Assembly (NCBI GenBank): GCA_017458805.1
Contig: JAFTAC010000501.1
Coordinates: 1 to 9,432, forward strand
From: Victivallales bacterium
GTDB taxonomy: Bacteria > Verrucomicrobiota > Lentisphaeria > Oligosphaerales > Oligosphaeraceae
Length of the DNA: 9,432 bases
Direction: 5' to 3'
Shown one piece after another: positions 1 to 6,417 of this stretch. A program made the position numbers and the translations under genes. The first letter of the stretch is position 1, and every line of letters begins with the position of its first letter. The notes beneath the pieces are model-generated. The model made no database searches. It had not been told where the DNA came from and was given only the letters and a program-made list of their open reading frames with translations.

Positions 1-68
1 ACAAACACTACATTAAAAGCTCTCCATCCCCTAAAAAGGAAAAGGCTTTTCAAGGCTAAATAAGCTCG

Positions 69-186
69 AAACTCTGCGGAATGTTGTAAAATAATAGACT
101 TACCGCTGAGTTTCTATGAAAATTTCACAAATTTTGCATAGAAACTCAGCGGTAAGTACTTTTTTACTTGACATTCCGCTGAGTTT
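69..186. repeat. Nested inverted repeats built on AAACTCAGCGG
   Basis: The core AAACTCAGCGG and its complement occur four times. The inner pair is a perfect 21-base inverted repeat (98-118 with 137-157). It continues inward as AAAATTT (119-125) and AAATTTT (129-135) around a CAC loop, with one unpaired G at 136. The outer pair is 69-84 with 171-186, matching at 15 of 16 positions. The outer right arm lies between the -35 and -10 boxes of the promoter at 168-196, so the elements could be operator half-sites. A cruciform, an RNA hairpin that ends upstream transcription, or a miniature mobile element end are alternatives. The repeat geometry is seen directly; its role is inferred. Confidence 0.8.
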
Positions 187-196
187 ATGCTATTTT
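168..196 (+). promoter_or_regulatory. Sigma70-type promoter overlapped by a repeat element
   Basis: TTGACA (168-173), a 17-base spacer and TATTTT (191-196) form a near-consensus promoter. It is followed after about 30 bases by the ribosome binding site AGGAGAG (227-233) and an ATG at 243. The spacer contains CCGCTGAGTTT (176-186), one copy of the nearby palindromic element, so a protein bound there would be expected to block RNA polymerase. It would have driven the ATPase gene that is now broken. Whether it still fires is unknown. Confidence 0.6.
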
Positions 197-242
197 ATGG
201 ATGAATGTCGGAATAAATGAAACCATAGGAGAGACACGTATT

Positions 243-1027
243 ATGCTGATAGGTCGTGAATCAGAAACGAAGAAACTAAAAGAAGCGTTTATGAGTTCGG
301 CGAATTAAGGGATGAATACAGCCATCTCTATGCATCGCTTTTCAAGAATCCACAACAACACATTGCCATTGTGGCAGCCCTTGGCACAAAAAAGATCGGC
401 ATGACAAGGGAGGAATTGCTTAAGGCGACACGTCTTGCAGACAACGGCATGTTCAGCCAGACGCTCTCCGAACTTGTCGAATGTGGTTTTATCAGGCAGT
501 ATAGCGCACCAGGCAAACGGTTACATGATTCTCTTTTCCAGTTGATGGACAACTATACGTTGTTTTATTACAGATTTCTTTCAGATTTGGAAAAAGGCGA
601 AAACTATTCCTGGAGTACTATCCAGAATACCCCCAAGGTCAATGTCTGGAGAGGCCTCTCGTTTGAATGCGTATGTATGGAACATGTCAACCAACTAAAG
701 AAAGCTCTAGGCATTTCAGGCATTTCCACTAGGCAATACGCCTGGCGTTCCCATGTCAATGGCTCAATGCCAGGGGCGCAAATTGACTTGCTGATTGAAA
801 GGGCAGACAATACTGTGTCAATCTGCGAAATAAAATATGCTTCTGGCGAATACGAAATCACGAAAGAGGAACACGCCAAAATGCTTCATCGGCGTGATAG
901 GTTTATCGCAGAAACCAACTATAAAGGGGCTGCGTTTATCGTTCTTATTACCATTGACGGTGCCGTTCATAACGCCTACTGGAACGATATCCAGAACGAA
1001 CTGAAGCTCGATGACCTTTTCCAGTAG
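243..1027 (+). pseudogene. ATPase_2/DUF234-type ATP-binding protein, internally deleted remnant
   Basis: The reading frame from ATG 243 (RBS AGGAGAG at 227-233) starts MLIGRESETKKLKEAF, the usual opening of archaeal-type ATPase_2 (PF01637) proteins, and stops at 306-308 after 21 codons. From about 299 a second frame (+2 relative to the first) carries the C-terminal half of the same family: GELRDEY, then a winged-helix-like segment (TREELLKATRLADNGMFSQ), then the DUF234-type C-terminus with a PD-(D/E)XK-like signature, IDLLI (Asp at 785-787) and EIK (Glu 827-829, Lys 833-835). Family members are usually about 450-480 residues; about 200 residues with Walker A and B are missing. The C-terminal half has no internal stop over 243 codons and could start at GTG 371 or ATG 401, so a nuclease-like fragment may still be made. 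Codon use is more AT-rich than in the downstream genes, which suggests acquisition by transfer. The family call is from memory of conserved motifs. Confidence 0.75.
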
Positions 1028-1441
1028 AAGAAGTGACAAGTCCGCTCACCAGGGAAAACAGAAAGTTTCTTATAAAAACTGTTTTGGTGTGGTTGAAAAT
1101 TTGATTTTCAGTTATATGTTATAGGATAATAGGAAGCACTTTAATATTTTCGTTTTAGCTTTCTGGAAACAGGCTTTGAGGTGAAAACAGAATTGCCTGT
1201 TCAAGAGACTGTTACGAAGATTTTGAATGCGCTTCTGACAAACAACGCAGCATCTCTGAAAGGAGGTTCTCGTTGTCAGGTATAAAGACGATTGCGCAAG
1301 CGATTGCCATATAGAAGGCTGTGATATCTTAACATACGCATCTTCGACGAAAGCCCGGCTTCTGGGGCCAGCCCCCTTGGTTGTGCATTCCTCGCATTTG
1401 CGACCTCTTATCTGTTGCAGCCCACTAGTTTGGATGAAAGG
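1028..1441 (+). other. Non-coding gap upstream of 5-FCL; possible 6S RNA locus
   Basis: No convincing gene is visible here. It contains a short AT hairpin (TGAAAAT 1094-1100 with ATTTTCA 1104-1110) that could end the pseudogene transcript, a possible promoter (1101-1130), and several short stems: AACAGGC/GCCTGTT (1168-1174 with 1195-1201), CTGACAA/TTGTCAG (1235-1241 with 1273-1279), and CGAAGA/TCTTCG (1215-1220 with 1341-1346) with TGCG/CGCA (1228-1231 with 1337-1340). In many bacteria the 6S RNA gene ssrS lies just upstream of the 5-FCL gene (ygfA), so about 280 transcribed but non-coding bases are suggestive. I could not derive the diagnostic 6S fold (closing stem, central bubble, apical hairpin) by eye. 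Confidence 0.3.
1101..1130 (+). promoter_or_regulatory. Possible promoter for the 5-FCL/rny region
   Basis: TTGATT (1101-1106), an 18-base spacer and GATAAT (1125-1130) match sigma70 boxes at 4 of 6 and 5 of 6 positions. It is the best candidate seen between the pseudogene and the 5-FCL gene and would start transcription near 1137, leaving a leader of about 300 bases. The -35 box overlaps the hairpin at 1094-1110. The sequence is AT-rich here, so a chance match is possible. Confidence 0.3.
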
Positions 1442-2044
1442 ATGGTTGAAGAGCCCCAAATAGCATCTGCGAAACGTGCGATGCGTCGCGAATACAATGC
1501 GACCGTGGCAGGGTTTGCGGGCAAAAGCGCGGCTTCTTCGGCAATCGTCTCGAATCTGTCCAGCTCCGAATTGTATTCGTCTGCCCTCATGCTCGTATGC
1601 TTTATGCCTATGGAGTGTGAACCAAACATAATGCCTCTGATGATGCACTGGCTGACGATTGGACGCAGGCTTCTGCTGCCTGCTTTCGACCGCGAGAGGA
1701 AATGCTATGCATTGGCGGAGGTGCAAGGTTTCGACGAACGGTATCTGACCAAGGGCAAGTACGGCATTTTGGAACCCAGGGAGGAAATACCCAGGCAACA
1801 GCCCCCCTTTTCCTTTTCAGCACCAGCTATTTGGCTGGTGCCTGGACTCGCTTTCACACGAACCGGCCAAAGGCTAGGGCGAGGCGGTGGCTTCTATGAC
1901 CGCCTGTTGGAAGGCGCGTCCGGCATGAAAATCGGCGTCTGTTTTGACTGCCAGCTGGCAGAGAGCTTACCCGTCACCAGGCAGGACATGACGATGGACT
2001 ATATCCTGACAGAGAGCTGCATAACGCAATGTTCATCAAACTAG
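1442..2044 (+). CDS. 5-formyltetrahydrofolate cyclo-ligase (MTHFS family)
   Basis: It catalyses ATP-dependent conversion of 5-formyl-THF to 5,10-methenyl-THF in the cytosol, returning this stored folate to one-carbon metabolism. Numbered from ATG 1442 (200 residues, usual for the family), the basic N-terminal helix is AKRAMRREY (10-18), the folate-side segment runs FMPMECEPNI...GRRLLLP, GILEPREE is at about 108-115, and the hallmark nucleotide and substrate loop LVPGLAFTRTGQRLGRGGGF is at 132-151, followed by YDRLL and later DYILTE. The start is uncertain: ATG 1442 has a purine run but no spaced Shine-Dalgarno, and TTG 1415 and TTG 1429 are in-frame alternatives. The frame is open upstream to 1325 with no ATG. 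rny follows after 146 bases, a neighbourhood (6S RNA, 5-FCL, rny) I recall from other phyla. Confidence 0.9.
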   Translation: MVEEPQIASAKRAMRREYNATVAGFAGKSAASSAIVSNLSSSELYSSALMLVCFMPMECEPNIMPLMMHWLTIGRRLLLPAFDRERKCYALAEVQGFDERYLTKGKYGILEPREEIPRQQPPFSFSAPAIWLVPGLAFTRTGQRLGRGGGFYDRLLEGASGMKIGVCFDCQLAESLPVTRQDMTMDYILTESCITQCSSN

Positions 2045-2190
2045 TAGCTCCGCTAGTGACTTGCAGCGCATAGACTTGCGCATTTTCGAGAACAAAAGGT
2101 CAGGTTTTCGGGGGTGCGCAGGGAATGTGCGGCGGGTTGCCAGTTGCCTGCAAAAAGAGGCTTGTCAAATCTTGCCTCAAAGGGTTAAAA

Positions 2191-3801
2191 ATGTCTGGAT
2201 TCATAACACTATTGCCGTTGGCCTCGTTGGAGGTCTTGCCTATTACCCTGTTGGGTATTATCGTCGTTCTGCTGATTCTAGTCATCGTGATGTTCGCCAA
2301 CAAGAAGACGCGTCAGGAGGCCGACAAGGCACTCCTCGCGAAGGCGAACGAAGAGGCCGAGCTCATCAAGCAGAAGGCGACACTTGAAGCAGAAAACATC
2401 GTCAAGGAAGCGAAAATCCGCGCGAAGGAAGAGTTGATCAAGACGCGGGACCAGTTCGAGAAGGACACCGCCGAACGCCGCAAGGAGATTCAGCGCTCCG
2501 AGAACAGAATCGCCTCAAAGGAGGAGAACCTTGACAAGAAGCAGAACCAGCTCGATGCAAAGGTCGCCGAGATGGATGTCCGCGAGAAGGAGGTCAAGGC
2601 GCAGATCGAGAACCTGAAGGCGAAGGAAGCCCAGTTGGACGAGAAGCTCTCCGTGCAGCTGGTGGAGCTGGAGCGCATTGCGGGCTTGACGCAGGAAGAG
2701 GCGCAGGCGCAACTGCTTGCAAAACTGGAAGAGACGCTGGAAAGCGAGCGCGGAGTGCTCATCAGGCGCTTCCAGGAGGAAAACCGCCAGAAGCTCATGC
2801 AGGACGGTCAGGAGATTATGATTAACGCCATGCAGCGCTATGCGGGCGACTGCGCATACGAGCGCACCACCTCCACCATTCCGCTGCCGAATGACGAAAT
2901 GAAGGGGCGCATCATCGGTCGAGAAGGGCGCAACATCCGCACCATTGAGGCCGCCACAGGCGTCAATATCCTGATAGACGACACCCCCGAGGCGGTGGTC
3001 ATCTCCTGCTTCGACCCCGTCCGCCGCGAAATCGCCCGCCTGACGATGGAGCGCCTGGTTTCCGACGGCCGCATCCACCCCTCCCGCGTGGAGGAAATCG
3101 TCGCCAAGATGAAGAAGGACGTGGAGAACGAGATTCAGAAGACTGGTCAGGAGACGGTGCAGCAACTGGGCATCGCCCGCCTGCGCCCCAACCTGGTCAC
3201 GCTCATTGGCCGTCTGAAATACCGCTACAGCTTCTCGCAGAACGTGTTGATGCACTCCATCGAGGTCGCCAACATGATGGGGGCCATCGCCGCCTCCGTC
3301 GGTTTGGACGAGCGGAAGGCCCGCCGCGCGGGTCTGCTGCATGACATCGGCAAGGCGGTTGACCACGAGGTGGAAGGCACCCACGCCATGATTGGCGCCG
3401 ATCTGCTCAAGCGGGCAGGCGAGGACGACGAAATCGTCAATGCGGTCGCTGCGCACCACGAGGAGATGGAGAAGACCAGCCTGCTGGCGATTCTGGTGCA
3501 GATTTGCGACACGCTCAGCGCCAGCCGCCCAGGTGCCCGTTCGGAGACAACGGAGCTCTACCTGAAGCGCCTGGAGCAGCTGGAGACCATCGGCAACTCC
3601 TTCGACGGCGTGGAGAACTGCTTCGCCATCCAGGCGGGGCGCGAGCTGCGCGTCATCGTGCAGCCTGAGAAGATTTCCGAAGACCGTGCCGCCATCCTGG
3701 CGCACGACATGGCGGAGCGCATCGAGAAGGAGATGCGGTATCCTGGCCAGGTGCGCGTCTCCATCATCCGCGAGACGCGTGCCGTTGACTACGCGAAATA
3801 A
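2191..3801 (+). CDS. rny: Ribonuclease Y
   Basis: RNase Y is a membrane-anchored endoribonuclease that starts mRNA decay and processing. From ATG 2191 it has 537 residues (B. subtilis: 520). Domains in order: one N-terminal membrane helix (about 15-35), a long charged Lys/Glu-rich coiled coil (about 38-190), a KH RNA-binding domain with GRIIGREGRNIR (239-250), and an HD phosphohydrolase domain with putative metal ligands H355, H384-D385 (HDIGK), H398, H422-H423 and D440, then the family-typical SASRPGAR segment and C-terminal region. All catalytic residues I know of are present. ATG 2191 is preferred over in-frame ATG 2125 because AAAGGG (2179-2184) is correctly spaced and the membrane helix then sits at the N-terminus. 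A small hairpin, GAGGC/GCCTC (2157-2161 with 2174-2178), precedes the RBS. The YmdB-type phosphodiesterase gene often found next to rny is absent; an acyltransferase gene follows 16 bases downstream. Confidence 0.97.
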   Translation: MSGFITLLPLASLEVLPITLLGIIVVLLILVIVMFANKKTRQEADKALLAKANEEAELIKQKATLEAENIVKEAKIRAKEELIKTRDQFEKDTAERRKEIQRSENRIASKEENLDKKQNQLDAKVAEMDVREKEVKAQIENLKAKEAQLDEKLSVQLVELERIAGLTQEEAQAQLLAKLEETLESERGVLIRRFQEENRQKLMQDGQEIMINAMQRYAGDCAYERTTSTIPLPNDEMKGRIIGREGRNIRTIEAATGVNILIDDTPEAVVISCFDPVRREIARLTMERLVSDGRIHPSRVEEIVAKMKKDVENEIQKTGQETVQQLGIARLRPNLVTLIGRLKYRYSFSQNVLMHSIEVANMMGAIAASVGLDERKARRAGLLHDIGKAVDHEVEGTHAMIGADLLKRAGEDDEIVNAVAAHHEEMEKTSLLAILVQICDTLSASRPGARSETTELYLKRLEQLETIGNSFDGVENCFAIQAGRELRVIVQPEKISEDRAAILAHDMAERIEKEMRYPGQVRVSIIRETRAVDYAK

Positions 3802-3817
3802 GGCGGGGTGAATCACC

Positions 3818-5128
3818 ATGGGGCCATCCGAGATACTGGAGCATATAGGCGAAACGCTTGAGGAGCAGGAAAACTTTGTCCTGCTCTGGGAGGAAGCGGG
3901 AAATGCCATGCCCTCGGATGTCCCTGATTTCCTGCAGGATAAGCAGTGGCAGGAGAGCATGAGATATGCGGGCTTCGATGAGGCCCACGTTGCGGAGGCG
4001 GCGGCTGTGGCGGAGACCATCCGTCGCGACCCCTTCCTTGTGCGCCTTGCCTGGCAGGCCTATTGGCGCAGCTATTGCTCAGACTCCCATGCCCTGAAGA
4101 AATGGCCGACGCTGGAGCCCCTGCTGGGCGACCTCTCTGGCCTCTTTTATTTTTTGGTGGGACTGGGTGGTGTGCCACTGGTGCGGGCGCATCATCGCCG
4201 CCTGGGAATACCAGAAGATATAACGCATGCCACATGCCAGCAGATACGGGTGGAATCCGTCGCCTTCTATGCAGGGCAGTACGGCAAGTTCGGTGTTGAT
4301 TATCCACAGCTGGAGTGGCTGTCGCACTACACCCACGAGCCCTATTTCAGGCTGGGGCGACTGGAGTTCTGGCTGGAGCCAAACAAGGTCTGCAAGGCAC
4401 GTGCTTTCCGACATCTGGCCACAGGGCGCACGGTCGCCCTCGCGCTGGACAAGACGCCCTTCTCCAGCGACGGCTCGATTTTCGCGGAGGAGAAGCAGCC
4501 ACAGTGGCTCTCACATTACGAGGAGACCGACGACGCCTTCATCGGCAACGTCATCACGCCCTACGGAATTGGCACCCGCTGGCAGGTGGCCCTGCCCAAA
4601 ACGGAGTGGAAGCTGGCGCTGGAGCCAGATGACCTCTGCCTCACCACGCATATCCCAAACGGGGGCGGCTTGACGCCGACTGCCTGCGCGGAATCAATAC
4701 GCATGGCGCAGGAGTTCTTCCCGAAGTATTTCCCCGAAGCGCATCCCAAGGGCCTGGTGAGCGTGTCGTGGCTCTTCAACAACCAGCTTCATCAGGTGTT
4801 TCCGCCTGACAGCAACGTGGTCCAGTTTCAGCGCCAGTTCTACACCGTCCCGCAATCGTCGGGCCCCTGGAACGGCCTCTGGTTCATCTTCCTGCGCAGG
4901 GGCGCACCCGATTTCGAAAGCTGGCCGCGCAAGACCACGCCCCAGCGGCTCATATTGGACTTCCTCTCAAAGGGACATCACTGGCGCGAATCCTCCATGT
5001 TCCTGCTCTGGGAGGACATGAAGCACTACGGCACCAGCCACTACCTCTCACAGTGGCCCTACGCCGAACTGGGTGGCTTAACCTGTTCTGTGCCTGCCGC
5101 TTCAGCGGCGGGGGATTTAAAAAGATAA
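3818..5128 (+). CDS. Acyltransferase domain-containing protein (NAT_N/GNAT_C type)
   Basis: A 436-residue soluble protein with no signal peptide or membrane helix. It resembles the two-domain family annotated as NAT_N plus GNAT_C (formerly DUF5596): an N-terminal helical region (about 1-150) and a C-terminal GNAT-like half with RLGRLEFWL (about 178-186), HIPNGGGLTP from residue 278, SWLFNNQL around 317-324 and SNVVQFQRQF further on. The family presumably transfers an acyl group from an acyl-CoA; the substrate is unknown. Its position before a sugar nucleotidyltransferase makes a sugar or amino-sugar acceptor a reasonable guess only. ATG 3818 has GGGGTGA (3805-3811) six bases upstream and lies 16 bases after rny, so translation in the same operon is likely. 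The last 15 or so residues (from TCSVPAAS) look low in complexity and are encoded partly by a GC-rich hairpin. The family call is from recalled motifs. Confidence 0.75.
   Translation: MGPSEILEHIGETLEEQENFVLLWEEAGNAMPSDVPDFLQDKQWQESMRYAGFDEAHVAEAAAVAETIRRDPFLVRLAWQAYWRSYCSDSHALKKWPTLEPLLGDLSGLFYFLVGLGGVPLVRAHHRRLGIPEDITHATCQQIRVESVAFYAGQYGKFGVDYPQLEWLSHYTHEPYFRLGRLEFWLEPNKVCKARAFRHLATGRTVALALDKTPFSSDGSIFAEEKQPQWLSHYEETDDAFIGNVITPYGIGTRWQVALPKTEWKLALEPDDLCLTTHIPNGGGLTPTACAESIRMAQEFFPKYFPEAHPKGLVSVSWLFNNQLHQVFPPDSNVVQFQRQFYTVPQSSGPWNGLWFIFLRRGAPDFESWPRKTTPQRLILDFLSKGHHWRESSMFLLWEDMKHYGTSHYLSQWPYAELGGLTCSVPAASAAGDLKR
5093..5112 (+). other. GC-rich hairpin at the 3' end of the acyltransferase gene
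   Basis: CCTGCCGC and GCGGCGGG form an 8-bp stem (one G-T/U wobble) around a TTCA tetraloop. It lies inside the last codons, about 10 bases before the AAGGAA ribosome binding site of the next gene. No T tract follows, so it does not look like an efficient intrinsic terminator. An mRNA stability or processing element between co-transcribed genes is more likely, and RNase Y itself is encoded just upstream. Confidence 0.5.
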
Positions 5129-5138
5129 GGAAACAATC

Positions 5139-6044
5139 ATGGCAAAAGCGACATTGTTGGTACTGGCTGCTGGACTTGGCAGCAGGTATGGTGGCATCAA
5201 GCAGATGGACCCCGTCGGGGCCAATGGCGAGTTCGTTTTGGACTACTCCATGTTCGACGCCGTGCGTGCGGGCTTCGACAAGGTAGTCCTCGTGATTCGC
5301 GATGAACTGGAGGAACCCCTGAAAGAGCACTTCAAGGCACTGGACGGCAAGCTGGAAATCGCATACGTCAAACAGCATCTGGATGACCTGCCCGCTGGTT
5401 TCACAGTTCCTGCTGAGCGCAAGAAGCCCTGGGGCACGGGGCACGCCATCTGGACGGCGCGCAACGTCATCGACACCCCGTTCGCCGCCATCAACGCAGA
5501 CGACTTCTACGGTGCCAAGACCTACAAGGCCCTGGCCGACTTCCTGCTCAGCCCCGAATGCGACGCCAACACCTACGCCATGGTCGCATTCCAGCTGAAC
5601 AACACCCTCTCTGAAAACGGCACCGTCTCCCGCGGCATCTGCGCGGCGGACGCCAACGGCTACCTGACCAGCGTCGTGGAGCGCACCAGCATCGAAGGCA
5701 CGGAGAATGGCGCACGCTTCAAGGACGACGACGGCTCCTGGAAGCCTCTGACGGGCTTCGAGCCCGCTTCCATGAACTTCTGGGGCTTCGCGCCCAGCCT
5801 CTTCCCGCGACTTGAAAAACTGTTCGTGGAATTCCTGCAGGCAAAAGGGCAGGAACTCAAGTCGGAGTACTACATCCCCTCGGTGGTGGATACGCTCATC
5901 AAGCGCGGAGAAGTTCGCGCCAAGATGCTCCAGACCCCCGAACGCTGGTTCGGCATGACCTACGCCGAAGACCGTGCGCAGGTCGTCGCCAAGGTCAAGG
6001 AACTCACCGCCGCTGGACTTTACCCTGAGAAACTCTGGAAATAG
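5139..6044 (+). CDS. Sugar-1-phosphate nucleotidyltransferase family protein
   Basis: A 301-residue NTP_transferase-fold protein. The N-terminal signature LAAGLGSRYGGIKQMDPVG (9-27) contains the nucleotide loop GLGSR and the following lysine K21. WGTGHA (98-103) is the second nucleotide-contact motif, and INADDFYG (118-125) carries the metal-binding acidic residues. Such enzymes join a sugar-1-phosphate to an NTP, releasing pyrophosphate and giving an NDP-sugar; the exact sugar and nucleotide cannot be read from sequence. Proteins of this type often neighbour NahK-like kinases, as here, which would supply the sugar-1-phosphate. The RBS AAGGAA (about 5127-5132) overlaps the stop codon of the acyltransferase, and the genes are 10 bases apart. 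The TAG stop (6042-6044) is the first three bases of a heptad repeat array, so the repeat may have replaced the original gene end. The C-terminus (GLYPEKLWK) otherwise looks complete. Confidence 0.88.
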   Translation: MAKATLLVLAAGLGSRYGGIKQMDPVGANGEFVLDYSMFDAVRAGFDKVVLVIRDELEEPLKEHFKALDGKLEIAYVKQHLDDLPAGFTVPAERKKPWGTGHAIWTARNVIDTPFAAINADDFYGAKTYKALADFLLSPECDANTYAMVAFQLNNTLSENGTVSRGICAADANGYLTSVVERTSIEGTENGARFKDDDGSWKPLTGFEPASMNFWGFAPSLFPRLEKLFVEFLQAKGQELKSEYYIPSVVDTLIKRGEVRAKMLQTPERWFGMTYAEDRAQVVAKVKELTAAGLYPEKLWK

Positions 6045-6130
6045 TGGTTAGTGGTTAGTGGTTAGTGGTTAGTGGTTAGTGGTTAGTGGTTAGTGGTTAG
6101 TGGTTAGTGGTTAGTGATTAGTGGTTAGTA
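6042..6130 (+). repeat. TTAGTGG heptad array (left, G-rich arm)
   Basis: The array opens with a partial unit TAGTGG (6042-6047) that includes the upstream stop codon. Nine perfect TTAGTGG units follow at 6048-6110, then TTAGTGA (6111), TTAGTGG (6118) and a decaying TTAGTAC (6125). There is no C on the plus strand from 6036 to 6130. Because 7 is not a multiple of 3 and each unit holds TAG, all three plus frames stop within any 21 bases. The complement CCACTAA holds TAA and closes the minus frames as well. Confidence 0.97.
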
Positions 6131-6221
6131 CAATTAGCAATTAGCTATTAGCAATTAACCACTCGTATTCTACTACCCTCCACCCTACCCCTAATCTCTA
6201 ATCCCTCTCCCTCTCCCTTAT
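6131..6221. repeat. Degenerate centre between the two heptad arms
   Basis: The first part keeps the 7-base period in the left-arm orientation: TTAGCAA (6134), TTAGCTA (6141), TTAGCAA (6148), then TTAACCA (6155). After G6165 the strand becomes G-free and pyrimidine-rich, with CTAAT/CCCTCTC-like steps that fade into the right-arm register near 6222. It looks like an old, diverged heptad tract in which the orientation switches. No ORF, RNA gene or insertion-sequence end is visible. Confidence 0.7.
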
Positions 6222-6417
6222 CACTAACCACTAATCACTAACCACTAATCACTAACCACTAACCACTAATCACTAACCACTAATCACTAACCACTAAACA
6301 CCAACCACTAATCACTAACCACTAATCACTAATCACTAACCACTAATTACTAATCACTAACCACTAACCACTAACCACTAACCACTAATCACTAATCACT
6401 AAACACTAACCACTACA
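6222..6417 (+). repeat. CACTAAY heptad array (right, C-rich arm), 28 units
   Basis: Twenty-eight consecutive heptads with no register slip end at 6417, the base before the ATG of the next gene. Units are CACTAAC or CACTAAT, apart from CACTAAA (6292 and 6397), CACCAAC (6299), TACTAAT (6348) and the final CACTACA (6411). The unit is the reverse complement of the left arm, so the block is an inverted pair of tandem arrays (about 12 units against 28). The plus strand has no G from 6166 to 6419. RNA across both arms could form a long stem in many alternative registers. Confidence 0.97.

Noticed and set aside
15..50. AAAAGC/GCTTTT inverted repeat as a terminator at the window start
   Set aside because: Only 6 bp with a 24-base loop and no T tract after the stem; too weak to call.
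1351..1380. GGGCCAGCCCCCT resembles a stretch of E. coli 6S RNA
   Set aside because: The match is short, and placing it as in E. coli would push the 3' half of the RNA into the 5-FCL coding region. Not used as support for 6S.
1112..1798. Minus-strand frame of 228 codons across the gap and the 5-FCL gene
   Set aside because: Most of it is antisense to a clear 5-FCL gene; the translation shows no domain. The extension into the gap is likely chance.
2066..2086. GCGCA/TGCGC stem followed by ATTTT as a terminator between 5-FCL and rny
   Set aside because: A 5-bp stem with a four-T tail is too weak, and 5-FCL and rny are plausibly co-transcribed.
2125..2190. Upstream in-frame ATG 2125 as the rny start
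   Set aside because: It would add 22 residues with basic and Cys residues before the membrane anchor, unlike RNase Y; ATG 2191 has a better-spaced AAAGGG.
2061..2387. Plus-strand frame of 108 codons overlapping the start of rny
   Set aside because: It covers the rny leader and then runs in another frame of rny itself; no motif and no good ribosome binding site.
6042..6417. CRISPR array or eukaryote-like telomere
   Set aside because: There are no unique spacers between repeats, the unit is 7 bases and contiguous, and TTAGTGG is not a TTAGGG-type telomere unit; the block is internal, between two genes, and inverted.
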